Positions 19,214 through 29,814 of a stretch of DNA of 64,000 bases are shown one piece after another; the first letter of the stretch is position 1, and the number at the start of each line of letters is the position of its first letter. This DNA comes from Caballeronia sp. Lep1P3 (GTDB taxonomy: Bacteria; Pseudomonadota; Gammaproteobacteria; Burkholderiales; Burkholderiaceae), in NCBI RefSeq assembly GCF_022879595.1, contig NZ_CP084265.1, positions 1,178,001-1,242,000 of the forward strand, written 5' to 3'. Made by a program: the position numbers and the translations under genes. Below the pieces are notes generated by a model. The model did no database searches. It was not told the origin of the DNA and saw nothing but the letters and a program-made list of their open reading frames with translations.

Positions 19214-21931
19214 TCAACGCGACGCATCCGGCGCGGGCTTCGCCAGTTCATGCAGTTCGTAGAGCAGATCGAGGGCGTCGCGCGGGCGAAGATCGTTCGG
19301 ATCGAGCGCGCGCAGCTTGTCCAGCGCGGGATGGTCGGGTGCGGCGTTCTCGGTGGACTTCCCGGCGGGCTGATCGGCGGCGTCTTCGAAGGCGTAGGGC
19401 GGACTCGCGAAGAGATCGAACTGCGCGGCAGGTTGCCCGATCGATTGCTGTTCGAGATGCACGAGATGCTTGCGCGCGGCGCGAATCACGGCGGACGGCA
19501 CGCCCGCGAGTTGCGCGACCTGGAGGCCGTAGCTTTGATTGGCCGGACCTTCGTTCACCGCGTGCAAAAACACGATGCCGTGATCGTGCTCGACCGCCGA
19601 CAGATGCACGTTCGCCGCCTGCGCGAACTCGCCGGGCAGTTGCGTCAGCTCGAAATAATGCGTCGCGAAAAGCGTGTAGCAGCGGTTATGCGAGAGCAGA
19701 TGCCGCGCGATCGCCCAGGCGAGCGCGAGGCCATCGAAGGTGGACGTGCCGCGGCCGATTTCATCCATCAGCACGAGGCTCGATTCCGTTGCGTCGTTGA
19801 GGATGGCCGCGGCTTCGGTCATCTCGACCATGAAGGTCGAGCGGCCACCGGCGAGATCGTCGGCGGCGCCGATGCGCGTGAAGATGCGGTCGAGCGCGCC
19901 GAAACGCGCACGCTTCGCAGGCACGTAGCTGCCGACATACGCCATCAGCGCAATCAGCGCGGTCTGCCGCATGAATGTGGATTTACCGCCCATGTTCGGG
20001 CCGGTGATGAGAAGCAGCTTGCGATCGTGGCTCAGGCAGCAGTCGTTGGCGATGAACTGCTCGACTTGCGCCTCCACGACGGGATGCCGTCCCTGTTCGA
20101 TGTCGATGCCCGCGTCGGCGGCGAACTCCGGCGCGACCCAGTCGAGCGCGCGGGCGCGTTCCGCGAAGGCGGCGAGCAGGTCCAGCTCGGCGAGCGCGCC
20201 CGCGACACGCTGGCAATCCGCGATGAACGGCAGCAGGTTCTGCAGCAGCGCGTCATAAAGCGCGCGTTCGCGGGCGAGCGCGCGTTCCTGCGCGGACAGC
20301 GCCTTGTCCTCGAATGCGTTCAGCTCGGGCGTGATGTAGCGCTCCGCGTTCTTCAGCGTCTGACGGCGGCGATAGTCGTCGGGCACCTTGTCGGTTTGCC
20401 CGCGCGTGACTTCGATATAGAAGCCGTGCACCTTGTTGTATTCGACGCGCAGATTGCCGATGCCGGTGCGCGTGCGCTCGCGGGCTTCGAGGTCGATGAG
20501 GAACTGGTCGCAGTTCTCGGAGATGTCGCGCAGTTCGTCGAGGTCGGGGTCGTAGCCGCGCGCGATCACGCCGCCGTCGCGGATCAGCGCGGCCGGTTCC
20601 GGCGCGATGGCGCTCGTCAGCAGATCGAGACATTCGGGCGGCGGTTCGAGCGCCGCGCCGATGCGGGCGAGCGCGTCGGCGTGAGCGGGCATCGCCGCGA
20701 CGAGCGCCTGAAGCTCGGGCAGGGCGGCGAACGTATCGCGCAGGCTCGAGAGATCGCGCGGACGGGCCGACAGCAGCGCGAGCCGGCCGGTAATGCGCTC
20801 GATATCCGACATCTTGCGCAACGCCGCGCGCAGTGCGTCGAGCCCGCTCGATGCAGGCGCGTCGAGCAGCGTGCCGATTGCATGCTGGCGCGCCTGCGCG
20901 ATCGACGCATTGCGCGGCGGATGATGCAGCCAGTGACGCAGAAGGCGGCTGCCCATCGTCGTGCAGCAGGTGTCGAGCAGCGAGCAAAGCGTAGGCGATT
21001 CGGTGCCGCGCAGCGTCTCGGTGAGTTCGAGATTGCGCCGCGTCGCGGGATCGAGCCCGATGTACTCGGACTCGTACTCCACCTTCAGACTGCGGACGTG
21101 CCGCAACTGCTGTCCTTGCGTGGCCGCCGCGTAGAGCAGGAGCGCGCCCGCCGCGCCGCACGCGCAGGTCAGCGTCTCGCCGCCGAAACCGTCGAGGCTC
21201 GCCACGTTCATTTGCTCGCGCAGGCGCGCGGTGCCCGAGCCGACATCGAAGTGCCACGCGGGCACGCGCGTCGGCGCGGCGAGATTCGCGACGCCGAAGG
21301 TCGCGGGCGTGTCGGCGACCGTATCGGCGATGAGCGTCTCCGACGGACGGATGCGCTCGAGCGCGGCGGCCACTTGCTCGGGCGCGACTTCCGCGAGCCG
21401 CAGCGCGCCGCTCGCGAGATTGAGCCACGCCATGCCGACGCTCGTCACGACGCCGCGCCGGTTATGCGCCGGGCAAAGCGCGAGCAGATAGACATCGCTC
21501 TTGTCGGAGAGGAGCGCGGCGTCCGTCAGCGTGCCGGGCGTGACGACGCGCACGACCTTGCGCTCGACCGGCCCTTTCGATGTCGCCGGGTCGCCGATCT
21601 GCTCGCAGATGGCCACGGATTCCCCGAGCTTCACGAGCTTCGCGAGGTATTGCTCGCACGCGTGATGCGGCACGCCCGCCATCCGGATGGGATTGCCGCC
21701 CGATGCGCCGCGCTGCGTGAGCGTGAGGTCGAGCAGGCGCGCGGCTTTCTCGGCATCGTCGAAAAAGAGCTCGTAGAAATCGCCCATGCGATAGAAGACG
21801 AGCGTGCCGGGATGCTCCGCCTTGATGCGCAGGTATTGCTGCATCATCGGCGTGTGCTGCGCGAGATCCGCCGGAAGCGGGGCCGCGGCGGGGGCGGAAG
21901 AAGAGTCGGGAATTGCCGTGTGATTGCCCAT
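19214..21931 (-). CDS. mutS: DNA mismatch repair protein MutS
   Basis: Recognises mismatches and small loops and starts repair with MutL. 905 aa, a little longer than the E. coli protein (853) because of an N-terminal Ser/Ala/Pro stretch and C-terminal linker. The mismatch-binding Phe motif is in [19 protein letters not shown] (about residues 43-61). The Walker A is GPNMGGKST at about residue 640, and Walker B/signature is [12 protein letters not shown]. The start ATG at 21931 precedes [11 protein letters not shown]. Convergent with nothing; followed by the secreted protein gene on the same strand. Confidence 0.98.
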   Translation of the reverse strand: MGNHTAIPDSSSAPAAAPLPADLAQHTPMMQQYLRIKAEHPGTLVFYRMGDFYELFFDDAEKAARLLDLTLTQRGASGGNPIRMAGVPHHACEQYLAKLVKLGESVAICEQIGDPATSKGPVERKVVRVVTPGTLTDAALLSDKSDVYLLALCPAHNRRGVVTSVGMAWLNLASGALRLAEVAPEQVAAALERIRPSETLIADTVADTPATFGVANLAAPTRVPAWHFDVGSGTARLREQMNVASLDGFGGETLTCACGAAGALLLYAAATQGQQLRHVRSLKVEYESEYIGLDPATRRNLELTETLRGTESPTLCSLLDTCCTTMGSRLLRHWLHHPPRNASIAQARQHAIGTLLDAPASSGLDALRAALRKMSDIERITGRLALLSARPRDLSSLRDTFAALPELQALVAAMPAHADALARIGAALEPPPECLDLLTSAIAPEPAALIRDGGVIARGYDPDLDELRDISENCDQFLIDLEARERTRTGIGNLRVEYNKVHGFYIEVTRGQTDKVPDDYRRRQTLKNAERYITPELNAFEDKALSAQERALARERALYDALLQNLLPFIADCQRVAGALAELDLLAAFAERARALDWVAPEFAADAGIDIEQGRHPVVEAQVEQFIANDCCLSHDRKLLLITGPNMGGKSTFMRQTALIALMAYVGSYVPAKRARFGALDRIFTRIGAADDLAGGRSTFMVEMTEAAAILNDATESSLVLMDEIGRGTSTFDGLALAWAIARHLLSHNRCYTLFATHYFELTQLPGEFAQAANVHLSAVEHDHGIVFLHAVNEGPANQSYGLQVAQLAGVPSAVIRAARKHLVHLEQQSIGQPAAQFDLFASPPYAFEDAADQPAGKSTENAAPDHPALDKLRALDPNDLRPRDALDLLYELHELAKPAPDASR

Positions 21932-22080
21932 CTTGCGTGCGGTAGGAGCGAGTGGGCCGAACGCGACGCGCGTTCAGCCGCGAGTCAGCTGATAGGGCAT
22001 GAGTTTAACCTGTCGGGGGTGGCGCGACGGCATCGGCCGGACGGCATAGGACGCGCTCAAGACGCGCTTGAGATGCGCCA

Positions 22081-22110
22081 AAACGAAAAGGGCCACCGAG
22101 CGGTGGCCCC
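22081..22110 (-). terminator. Intrinsic terminator of the DUF883 gene
   Basis: GGGCCACC (22090-22097) and GGTGGCCC (22102-22109) form a stem followed on the minus strand by CTTTTC. Confidence 0.75.
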
Positions 22111-22130
22111 GAAAGCGAGACGCGCGAGCT

Positions 22131-22499
22131 TCAGGAGCGTCCCGCCAGAAAGCCGACGAGCAGCGCGAGACCCGCGACCGCGCCGAGCGTGTGCCACGGC
22201 TTGTCGTGGACGAAATCGTCGGCGTAGCCCGCTGCGTCACCGAGCCTGTCCGTGATCGCCGAGCTTGCGCCGTCCATCTGCGAACGGGCCGATTTCAGCT
22301 TCGACTGCAATTGCTTGCGCAACTTGTCCGCGTCGATGTCTCGCGCGCCCTGAAGCGAGCTTTCCAGATCGTCGAGCAGGCTGCGCAACTGGTCGCTGGC
22401 CGAATCGACGACATCGCTCGCACCGCGCACGGCGCGTTGGCCGACATCGGCTGCGCCATTGATTTTGCTGTCGAGCGTCGAACGTGTGAACAATCCCAT
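22131..22499 (-). CDS. DUF883 / ElaB-YqjD-like tail-anchored protein
   Basis: 122-aa protein. A long amphipathic helical region (about residues 8-95, VVDSASDQLRSLLDDLESSL) is followed by WHTLGAVAGLALLVGFLAGRS, a C-terminal membrane anchor. This is the ElaB/YqjD/DUF883 architecture, whose E. coli members are inner-membrane proteins that bind ribosomes in stationary phase. AAGGAGC is placed just before the ATG at 22499. Confidence 0.85.
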   Translation of the reverse strand: MGLFTRSTLDSKINGAADVGQRAVRGASDVVDSASDQLRSLLDDLESSLQGARDIDADKLRKQLQSKLKSARSQMDGASSAITDRLGDAAGYADDFVHDKPWHTLGAVAGLALLVGFLAGRS

Positions 22500-22680
22500 T
22501 TCCTTGCTCCTTTATTGACGTGCCGAAGAATGGCCGCGCGCCGGCTTGTGCCTCGAGCCTGGCCGCGGCCCGCTGCGCTGGCGCGCGTTCCTGTTGTTAC
22601 GACTTCGCCTCGCTAGCCATCGTTCCCTCCCTGAATCGAACGCAGGCGGCGCGGAGCCGGACTCAACGCCGAAGCAAACT

Positions 22681-23979
22681 TCATTCCTCGACGAGCGCGC
22701 CGAGATCGACTTCGCGTTCGTTGCGCGTATGGCGGCGCATCGCGAGCGCCATCATCCCGCAGACGAAGACCCCGAACACCACGATGATCCACTGCACCGG
22801 CACCTTCGCCGTCAGAAGCAGCGCGTAGGAGCCGAGCATGGCGAGCACCGCGAGATTCTGGTTGAAATTCTGCACCGCGATCGAGTGTCCGGCGGAAAGC
22901 AGCGTGGCGCCGCGATGCTGAAGTATTGCGTTCATCGGCACGATGAAGAAGCCGGACAAGCCGCCGAGCGCGATCATCAGCGGATACGCCATCAGAATAT
23001 AGGCGGGCGCGAAGAAAGGACCGATGTGCACGCCCGCGCCGGCCGGAAAGAGGTCCTTGTTGTAGAAGGCCATCGCGACCGCGACCGCACCGATCAGCAC
23101 GCCGACCGGCAGCACCTTGAGCGACTGCCGCAACGCGATCCACGCCGATGCCGCCGCCGCCCCGAGCGCGATGCCCACGCCCGTGATGCCTTGCAGCACC
23201 GCCGCCTTCGAGAGCGTGAGACCGAGATTCGCGTCGGCCCATTTCAGCACGAGCAATTGCAGCGTGACGGCCGCGCCCCAGAGCAGCGTCGTGACCCAGA
23301 GCGCGATCTGCGCGAGCCTGTCGTGCCACAGCACCTTGAAACAATGCGAGAAATCGTGAACGAGGCGCGTTGGCTGCGTGAGCAGATTGGGATAGCGCGC
23401 GCCGGTATCGGGGATGAACGCGTTGATGGCCGCCGCCGACGCGTAGATGACCATGACCGCGAACATCGCGGCGTGCGCGGCGCTCGCCATGAAGGGCAGG
23501 TGCGCGTGCGTCACCCAGCGTTCGACGACCTTGCTCACGAGCGCGCCGCCGATGACGGTGCCGAGGATCGTCGAGCCGACCGTCGCGGATTCGAGCCACG
23601 CGTTCGCCGCGATCAGTTTCTGCGGCGGCAACAGTTCGGTGAGGATGCCGTACTTCGCGGGCGAGTAGGCCGCCGCGCCGAGGCCGACGACGCCGTAAGC
23701 GATCATCGGGTGGACGCCCGCGATCATCAACGCGCAGCCGCCCGCCTTCAGCGCGTTGGAGATGAACATGACGTGGCGCTTTTGCAGGGCATCGGCGAAG
23801 GCGCCGACGAAAGGCGCGAGCACGACATACGAAACGGTGAAGAAGATTTGCAGCAGCGGCGTGACCCACGGCGCGGAGCGCACGACGGCGAGCATCGCGA
23901 TGGCGGCGATCAGGAGCGCGTTGTCCGCCAGCGACGAGACGAACTGCGCGGCGATGATCGTGTAGAAGCCTTTTTTCAT
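22681..23979 (-). CDS. lplT: Lysophospholipid transporter LplT (MFS)
   Basis: 432-aa major facilitator with about 12 transmembrane segments. The opening MKKGFYTIIAAQFVSSLADNALL and the AFVGAFADALQKRHVM loop match LplT, which flips lysophospholipids across the inner membrane for reacylation. In enterobacteria lplT is paired with the acyltransferase aas; here no acyltransferase is adjacent, so the partner must lie elsewhere. Confidence 0.88.
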   Translation of the reverse strand: MKKGFYTIIAAQFVSSLADNALLIAAIAMLAVVRSAPWVTPLLQIFFTVSYVVLAPFVGAFADALQKRHVMFISNALKAGGCALMIAGVHPMIAYGVVGLGAAAYSPAKYGILTELLPPQKLIAANAWLESATVGSTILGTVIGGALVSKVVERWVTHAHLPFMASAAHAAMFAVMVIYASAAAINAFIPDTGARYPNLLTQPTRLVHDFSHCFKVLWHDRLAQIALWVTTLLWGAAVTLQLLVLKWADANLGLTLSKAAVLQGITGVGIALGAAAASAWIALRQSLKVLPVGVLIGAVAVAMAFYNKDLFPAGAGVHIGPFFAPAYILMAYPLMIALGGLSGFFIVPMNAILQHRGATLLSAGHSIAVQNFNQNLAVLAMLGSYALLLTAKVPVQWIIVVFGVFVCGMMALAMRRHTRNEREVDLGALVEE

Positions 23980-24156
23980 GGCGGACTGGAGGGCGGGCGC
24001 GCGAGGCGGGAAGCGGATAACGCGAGTGCGCCCCGCGTGGGATGCGGGGCAAAAGAATGCACTCTAGCGGAGCCCGGTATTCGTTGCAGAGCAGAAGACG
24101 CGCCCGCCGTGCGGGCGCGAGAGGAGGAGCGCGGCAGCGCCTGGCCGAAAGCCGGC

Positions 24157-24960
24157 TTACTCGCCCGTCAGACGCGTGCGCGAGTACATGTCGAGGGTCT
24201 TGACCATCTGCGCGTAGACCTTGGGATTGGCCGCGACGATTTCGTTCTGGAACAGGAAGTCCGATTCACCTGTGTAATTGCCGACGAGGCCGCCCGCTTC
24301 CGTGACGAGCAGGCTGCCCGCCGCCACGTCCCACGGATGAATGCCCTGTTCGAAGAAACCGTCGAGACGCCCGGCCGCGACGTTCGCGAGGTCGAGTGCC
24401 GCCGCACCCGGACGGCGCAGCCCCGCGCACGACAGCGTCATTTCGCTGAAGAGGCGTGTGTAGGCGTTCAGGCCCTGGCCGTCGCGAAACGGGAAGCCCG
24501 TGCCGATGAGCGCATCGGACAGGCGGTCCAGCTTGCCGACGCGGATACGCCGCTCGTTCAGATACGCGCCGCCGCCGCGCGACGCGGTGAAGAGATCGTT
24601 GCGCGTCGGGTCGTACACGACGGCCTGCGTCACCGTGCCCCGGTGCACGAGCGCAATCGACACGCAGTAATACTGGAAGCCGTGGATGAAGTTGGTGGTG
24701 CCGTCGAGCGGATCGATGATCCACTGATACTCGGATTGGCGATCGTCCTTGCCGGATTCCTCGGCGAGGATCGAATGATCGGGGTAGGCCGTGTGCAGCG
24801 TCTCGATGATGGCGGCTTCGGACGCCTTGTCGACTTCCGTCACGAAGTCGTTGTGCTGTTTCTTGCTGACCTGAACGCGGTCGAGATCGAGCGACGCGCG
24901 ATTGATGATCTGTCCGGCGCGGCGCGCGGCCTTGACAGCGATATTGAGCATCGGATGCAT
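24157..24960 (-). CDS. suhB: Inositol-1-monophosphatase family protein SuhB
   Basis: 267-aa Mg-dependent phosphatase; SuhB also takes part in rRNA transcription antitermination in E. coli. Motifs are the metal-site EESG in [10 protein letters not shown], then [12 protein letters not shown], and [15 protein letters not shown]. The start at 24960 ([19 protein letters not shown]) is the family start. A much longer in-frame reading extends upstream to 26295 but runs antisense through trmJ and cysE and is rejected. Confidence 0.95.
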   Translation of the reverse strand: MHPMLNIAVKAARRAGQIINRASLDLDRVQVSKKQHNDFVTEVDKASEAAIIETLHTAYPDHSILAEESGKDDRQSEYQWIIDPLDGTTNFIHGFQYYCVSIALVHRGTVTQAVVYDPTRNDLFTASRGGGAYLNERRIRVGKLDRLSDALIGTGFPFRDGQGLNAYTRLFSEMTLSCAGLRRPGAAALDLANVAAGRLDGFFEQGIHPWDVAAGSLLVTEAGGLVGNYTGESDFLFQNEIVAANPKVYAQMVKTLDMYSRTRLTGE

Positions 24961-25215
24961 GAGCGGAATCCTTTGATCGCCGCGCGCCCGGATAGGGATT
25001 GAAGCGCGGACGAAGAGTGGGCGACAACGACTATGTCGACGGAAGACGAATTGAATAAGAGCGGGGCGCCCGCGAAGATTCACGAAGCGCGAATGGACCA
25101 TTTTACCCGAAGGCGGCGCGACGGCGGCGCGACCGCGCAGGCGAAAGCGCGTTAACATACCGGGCCGCGCCGCAATTCTCTTCCGGCATTCAGCACGTTC
25201 AGCACAAATCGCGCC

Positions 25216-25983
25216 TTGGAACACACAGACCTTCACACTCCCGCCGGCGGTTTCACGTCGACACGTTTCATCCTCGTCGAGCCGAGTCATCCCGGCAACG
25301 TCGGCGCCGCGGCGCGCGCGCTCAAGACGATGGGCTTCGCGCGCCTCGTTCTCGTCGCGCCGCGCGTGGCCGACGTCAAGAACGAGCCCGAGGCCATCGC
25401 GATGGCAAGCGGCGCGGACGACGTGCTCGCCTCCGCGCATGTCGTCGATACGCTCGCGGACGCGCTCGTCGGCGTGCGCTGGTCCGCGGCGCTCACCGCG
25501 CGCATGCGCGAGTACGGCCCGCCGCAGATGCCGCCGCGCGCGGTCGGCGAACGCGCGCGCGAATCCGTGCGTCATGGCGACATCGCGCTCGTGTTCGGCA
25601 ACGAGCGCACCGGTTTGTCGAACGCCGATGTCGAGCGTTGCAGCGCGCTCGCGCACATTCCGGCGAATCCCGCGTACAGCTCGCTCAATCTCGCGCAGGC
25701 GGTGCAGGTGCTCGCTTACGAACTGCGGCTCGCGTTTCAGGAAGCGGCGCCCGAGTTGTCGCTCGTGGAAACGGCGGCGCATGCATCGAGCGATGAAATC
25801 GAAGGCATGTACGCGCATTTCGAAGAAGCGCTCGTCGCGCTCGGCTTTCTGGACCCCGCCCATCCGAAGAAGCTGATGTCGCGCGTGCGGCGGCTCTTTG
25901 CGCGGACCGCGCTCGAACGTGAGGAAGTGAACATTCTTCGGGGCATCGCAAAGCATATTCTTCTGCGCGATAAGCGTCCGTAA
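25216..25983 (+). CDS. trmJ: tRNA (cytidine/uridine-2'-O-)-methyltransferase TrmJ
   Basis: 255-aa SPOUT methyltransferase that modifies nucleotide 32 of several tRNAs. Motifs are [37 protein letters not shown] and [20 protein letters not shown], which form the SAM-binding trefoil knot. The only start upstream of the conserved [12 protein letters not shown] strand is the TTG at 25216: the frame is closed by a TAA at 25153-25155 with no ATG or GTG between. No obvious ribosome site is present. Confidence 0.93.
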   Translation: MEHTDLHTPAGGFTSTRFILVEPSHPGNVGAAARALKTMGFARLVLVAPRVADVKNEPEAIAMASGADDVLASAHVVDTLADALVGVRWSAALTARMREYGPPQMPPRAVGERARESVRHGDIALVFGNERTGLSNADVERCSALAHIPANPAYSSLNLAQAVQVLAYELRLAFQEAAPELSLVETAAHASSDEIEGMYAHFEEALVALGFLDPAHPKKLMSRVRRLFARTALEREEVNILRGIAKHILLRDKRP

Positions 25984-26156
25984 GAGCTCGTAAGCGCCCA
26001 TAAGCGCGCGCGCTCGCAGCGGCGACATCGCGCGTCCTGCAATCGGCGGAAAACGGCTCGCCGATATACGCTTTGCGCTCATCGTGCAAAGGGCGCGCGC
26101 GACAGTCCGCACGAGCGCACGCGCGCGCTCGCCCATTCCCCAACCGAGACATCGAC

Positions 26157-26933
26157 ATGTTCGACCGACTCCGCGAAGACATCGCCGCCATCCGCGCGCG
26201 CGATCCCGCCGCTCGCAGCGTCCTTGAAGTGGTCTCGTGCTATCCGGGCCTCCACGCGATCGTGCTGCATCGTTTCGCGCATGCGTGCTGGGCAAGCGGC
26301 TGGCGCTGGCTCGGACGCTTCGTTTCGCAGGTCGCGCGCTTTCTCACCGGCATCGAGATTCATCGGGGCGCGACGCTCGGGCGGCGCGTGTTCATCGATC
26401 ACGGCATGGGCGTCGTGATCGGCGAGACGGCCGAAATCGGCGACGACTGCACGATCTACCAGGGCGTGACGCTCGGCGGCACGTCGCTCACGCGCGGCGC
26501 GAAGCGCCATCCGACGCTCGAACGCGGCGTGATCGTCGGCGCGGGCGCGAAGGTGCTCGGCGGCTTCACGGTCGGCGCCGAAGCGAAGATCGGCTCCAAC
26601 GCGGTCGTCGTGAAGCCGGTGCCCGCGGGCGGCACGGCGGTCGGCAATCCGGCGCGCATCGTGATGCCGGCCGTCGCGAAGAAGGACGATGCACGCGAGC
26701 GCGAGCGGGCCGGCTTCTGCGCGTATGGCATTACGCCGAACGCCGACGATCCCGTCTCGCTCGCCATTCATGGCCTGATCGATCACGCGTCCACACAGAC
26801 GCGGCGCACCGATGAAATCGTCGCCGCGCTCGAGCGGCTCGGCGCAGGCATCGACGGCGCGGCGCTCGTCGACCTCAAGCATCTTTGCTCGGTGATGGAA
26901 GGCGAGGCGCGCGGCGCCGAGCGCGAGCTATGA
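26157..26933 (+). CDS. cysE: Serine O-acetyltransferase
   Basis: Transfers acetyl from acetyl-CoA to serine, the first step of cysteine synthesis. 258 aa. Left-handed beta-helix hexapeptide repeats ([36 protein letters not shown]) contain the catalytic His/Asp region, and the acetyl-CoA site is [17 protein letters not shown]. It has a C-terminal extension beyond PARIVMP of about 70 residues. The stop at 26933 faces the lpxH stop at 26936 with a 2-bp gap. Confidence 0.93.
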   Translation: MFDRLREDIAAIRARDPAARSVLEVVSCYPGLHAIVLHRFAHACWASGWRWLGRFVSQVARFLTGIEIHRGATLGRRVFIDHGMGVVIGETAEIGDDCTIYQGVTLGGTSLTRGAKRHPTLERGVIVGAGAKVLGGFTVGAEAKIGSNAVVVKPVPAGGTAVGNPARIVMPAVAKKDDARERERAGFCAYGITPNADDPVSLAIHGLIDHASTQTRRTDEIVAALERLGAGIDGAALVDLKHLCSVMEGEARGAEREL

Positions 26934-26935
26934 CG

Positions 26936-27745
26936 CTATAGCGGCAACGCCCGAATGCCGTCGGCATCGACGCGCAGATAGCCGCCGCGCGGCGTGTCGA
27001 TGTCGAGCTCCCAATCGGGCAACACCCAGCGTACGCCCTCGACTTCGCGATGCATCGCCGGGCGATGCGTATGGCCGTGGATCATCGTATGCGTGCGTGT
27101 GCGAATGAAGAGTTCGGAGACGGCCTTGCGCGTCACGTCGTATTTCGGCGATACGCCGTCCACGCGCGCGCCTTCGCTTTTCGAGCGCATGCGCTGACCG
27201 ATCGCGAGACGCTTCGTGAGCGGCAATGCGAGAAATAATCGCTGCGCGAGCGGATTGCGCGCGAAACGGCGAAACCGCTGATACGCGGGATCGGCGGTGC
27301 AGAGGGCGTCACCGTGCGCGAGCACGATGCGCGTGCCGAACGCGGTCATCGTGAAAGGATCGGGCAGCGGCATCGCGCCGGCTGCCTGCATGAAGCGCCT
27401 GCCGAGCAGGAAATCGCGATTGCCGTGCATCACGTAGAGCGCGATGCCCCGTTCGGTGAGCGTGTGCATGAGCTTCGCCATGCGGCGCGCGAAGCGGGCG
27501 CGCTCGTCGTCGACGGCGGGATCGAGCACGTCGTCGCCGACCCAGAATTCGAACAGGTCGCCGAGAATGAAGACGGAATCCGCGTCATTCGCCGTGACCT
27601 CGATGAAATGCTCGAACGCGGCGACCGTGTTCGGTATCGCCTCGCTCAGGTGCAGGTCCGAAATGAAAAACAGCGGGCGCGCGTTGTGCGCTGCGCCCGC
27701 TGCTTCGTGCCTCGTTTCGCGACCGAAAACCTTCGTGTCGATCAT
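26936..27745 (-). CDS. lpxH: UDP-2,3-diacylglucosamine diphosphatase
   Basis: Hydrolyses UDP-2,3-diacylglucosamine to lipid X in lipid A synthesis. 269 aa. The calcineurin-like metal motifs are complete: SDLHLS, GDLFEFWVGDD, GNRD in MHGNRDFLLG, AHGDALC and HGHTHRP. The N-terminal 25 residues before PLFFISDLHLS are an extension. The gene starts 11 nt after ppiB, so ppiA, ppiB and lpxH may form one transcript on the minus strand. Confidence 0.95.
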   Translation of the reverse strand: MIDTKVFGRETRHEAAGAAHNARPLFFISDLHLSEAIPNTVAAFEHFIEVTANDADSVFILGDLFEFWVGDDVLDPAVDDERARFARRMAKLMHTLTERGIALYVMHGNRDFLLGRRFMQAAGAMPLPDPFTMTAFGTRIVLAHGDALCTADPAYQRFRRFARNPLAQRLFLALPLTKRLAIGQRMRSKSEGARVDGVSPKYDVTRKAVSELFIRTRTHTMIHGHTHRPAMHREVEGVRWVLPDWELDIDTPRGGYLRVDADGIRALPL

Positions 27746-27756
27746 GCGGCGAAGGC

Positions 27757-28248
27757 TTAGACCACCACGGCCTTCTCGATCACGACGTCATCGACCGGCA
27801 CGTCCTGATGGAAGCCCTTCGAGCCCGTCTTCACCTTCTTGATCTTCTCGACCACGTCCATGCCTTCGACCACGCGGCCGAACACGGTGTAGCCCCAGCC
27901 TTGCGGCGTCGGCGACGAGTGATTCAGGAAGTCGTTGTCCTTCACGTTGATGAAGAACTGCGCGGTGGCCGAGTGCGGGTCGTTGGTGCGCGCCATCGCG
28001 ACCGTGCCGTTGTCGTTCGTGAGGCCGTTGTTGGCTTCGTTGTCGATCGGCGCGTCGGTCGGCTTCTGCGTCATGCCCGGCTCGAAGCCGCCGCCCTGGA
28101 TCATGAAGCCGTCGATCACGCGATGGAACACCGTGTTGTCGTAGTGGCCCTTCTTCACGTAGTTGAGGAAGTTCTCGACGGTCTTCGGCGCTTTGTCGGC
28201 GTCGAGTTCGAGCTTGATGACGCCGTGGTTCGTATGCAGTTCGACCAT
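27757..28248 (-). CDS. ppiB: Cytoplasmic cyclophilin-type peptidyl-prolyl isomerase
   Basis: 163-aa cyclophilin without signal peptide. Signature [19 protein letters not shown] with the catalytic Arg, [17 protein letters not shown], and a Trp-containing [17 protein letters not shown]. It is directly downstream of a periplasmic paralogue (28345-28932), giving one enzyme for each compartment. Strong AGAAAGAAC precedes the ATG. Confidence 0.95.
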   Translation of the reverse strand: MVELHTNHGVIKLELDADKAPKTVENFLNYVKKGHYDNTVFHRVIDGFMIQGGGFEPGMTQKPTDAPIDNEANNGLTNDNGTVAMARTNDPHSATAQFFINVKDNDFLNHSSPTPQGWGYTVFGRVVEGMDVVEKIKKVKTGSKGFHQDVPVDDVVIEKAVVV

Positions 28249-28320
28249 GTTCTTTCTCCGGTGTGTTGAGCGAGCGGCGCGCGACCATCGCGCGCCGCCG
28301 GGATTCTTTCGCGTTATTTG

Positions 28321-28342
28321 CGTTTATCTCGCGTTTATCTCG
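28321..28342. repeat. 11-bp tandem duplication
   Basis: CGTTTATCTCG occurs twice in tandem between the two cyclophilin genes. Confidence 0.8.
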
Positions 28343-28344
28343 CG

Positions 28345-28932
28345 TTACTGAGACACCACGGTGGCCGATTCGATCACCGTCGGCTTTTGCGGCACGTCCG
28401 CCATCGGGCCGCGCGTGGTGGTCGGGCTTCCCTCGATCTTCTTCACGACATCCATGCCCGAGACGACCTTGCCGAACACCGCATAGCCATTGCCATCGGG
28501 ATTCGGATAGTCGAGGCCGGCATTATCGACCGTATTGATGAAGAACTGGGCCGTGGCCGAATTCGGATCGCTCGTGCGCGCCATCGCGATGGTGCCCGTG
28601 GCGTTCTTCAGGCCGTTCCTGCTTTCGAGCGGGATCGGCGCGCGTGTCGGCTTCTCCGCGAAGCTCGTGCTGTAGCCGCCGCCCTGGATCATGAAGCCGG
28701 GAATCACGCGATGAAAGATCGTGCCGCTGTATTGACCGGACTTCACGTAGGCGAGAAAGTTCTCGACCGTCTTCGGCGCCTTCTCCGGATACAGCTCGAC
28801 GCGGATGTCGCCTTGCGAGGTCTTGAAGAGCACGTTCGGATGCGCGGCCTGCGCGGGTTGCCCCGGTTGAGCGAAAGCGGGGGCGGTCGCGATGAGGGCG
28901 GCGCCGGAGAGCGCCAGCATCAGCAATTTCAT
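28345..28932 (-). CDS. Periplasmic cyclophilin-type peptidyl-prolyl isomerase
   Basis: 195-aa cyclophilin with an N-terminal signal peptide ([22 protein letters not shown]). The core motifs [36 protein letters not shown] and [15 protein letters not shown] match the family. A PpiA-like role in periplasmic protein folding is inferred from the signal peptide. It lies 96 bp upstream of ppiB on the same strand. Confidence 0.92.
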   Translation of the reverse strand: MKLLMLALSGAALIATAPAFAQPGQPAQAAHPNVLFKTSQGDIRVELYPEKAPKTVENFLAYVKSGQYSGTIFHRVIPGFMIQGGGYSTSFAEKPTRAPIPLESRNGLKNATGTIAMARTSDPNSATAQFFINTVDNAGLDYPNPDGNGYAVFGKVVSGMDVVKKIEGSPTTTRGPMADVPQKPTVIESATVVSQ

Positions 28933-29022
28933 GAAGGTCGGATCCTCGAGTGATGAATGCGAAGCGTCGTGCTGCCGCGCGGCGCAAGCTACAGCTTAAC
29001 GCCTGCGGCGCGTGTGCTTTCG

Positions 29023-29814
29023 TTACGGCTGCGGATTGGGCGCGACGTAGGGCGAACTCGGCAGCGGGCCGTTCGGTCCGCCGAACGGCGAGAAGCTGTC
29101 GGGCGAAGGCATCGTGGACGTGCCCTGCGTCTGCGCGGGCGCCCATTCGTCCGATGTCGCGCGCGCCGCCGATGCCGCCTGCGCCGCCGATGCCGCATTC
29201 GCCGCGGCGCGCTTTTTCGCGGGCGGCGGCGTGATGATGTTCTGGATGTCCGTCACGCGCTGACGCGTGAGCGGGCTCGTCGAGCCGAGCGATTGCGCGC
29301 GCTTGTACGATTCGCTCGCGAGGCGCAGATACAGGTCGCCGAGATTGTCATAGGCGAGCGCATAGCCGGGATTCGCTTTCACCGCCGTTTCGAGCGCTGC
29401 GCGCGCATCTTCGTAGCGGCCCTTCTTCGCGTACAGCGCGGCCAGGTTGTTGTACGGCTCGGGCAGCTCGGGATAAGCCTGCGTGAGTTCGGTGAACGCG
29501 GTGATGGCTTCGTCGTCGCGATTGAGGCGCGCGAGCACCGTGGCGCGCTTGAACTTCGCCTGCACATCGCGCGGATTGGTCGCGAGGCGCGCGTCCAGTT
29601 CCGTGAGCGCGGCGTTCCAGTCCTTGTTCGCGATGGACGCATCGATCTGCGGCGTGCCATCGGCCGTTGCCGACGACACTTGCGCGAGCGCAGGACGCGT
29701 CGCGACGAAGCATGCCGCCACGCCGATGAGCGCACAGGCGCTGGCGCGCACGAGCGTTGCAAGCGTTGCGTGAAAGCGCTCGGCGGCGGGCCGGCAGGAG
29801 AGTTGCAGAGGCAT
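29023..29814 (-). CDS. Periplasmic tetratricopeptide-repeat protein
   Basis: About 263 aa if started at 29814, where a signal peptide with the hydrophobic stretch ACALIGVAACFVATRPALA begins 30 residues in. Three TPR units follow (WNAALTELDARLATNPRDVQ, EAITAFTELTQAYPELPEPY, EDARAALETAVKANPGYALA). The last 75 residues are Ala-rich then Pro/Ser/Gly-rich and look disordered. A longer in-frame start at 29988 adds 58 Arg/Ser-rich residues and is less likely. Protein-protein interaction role inferred; no specific function recognised. Confidence 0.75.
   Translation of the reverse strand: MPLQLSCRPAAERFHATLATLVRASACALIGVAACFVATRPALAQVSSATADGTPQIDASIANKDWNAALTELDARLATNPRDVQAKFKRATVLARLNRDDEAITAFTELTQAYPELPEPYNNLAALYAKKGRYEDARAALETAVKANPGYALAYDNLGDLYLRLASESYKRAQSLGSTSPLTRQRVTDIQNIITPPPAKKRAAANAASAAQAASAARATSDEWAPAQTQGTSTMPSPDSFSPFGGPNGPLPSSPYVAPNPQP

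Noticed and set aside
19049..22255. 1068-codon plus-strand frame opposite mutS
   Set aside because: Exactly antisense to MutS; no start signal or domains.
24961..26295. Upstream in-frame extension of suhB on the minus strand
   Set aside because: Runs antisense through trmJ and the start of cysE; the SuhB family start is at 24960.
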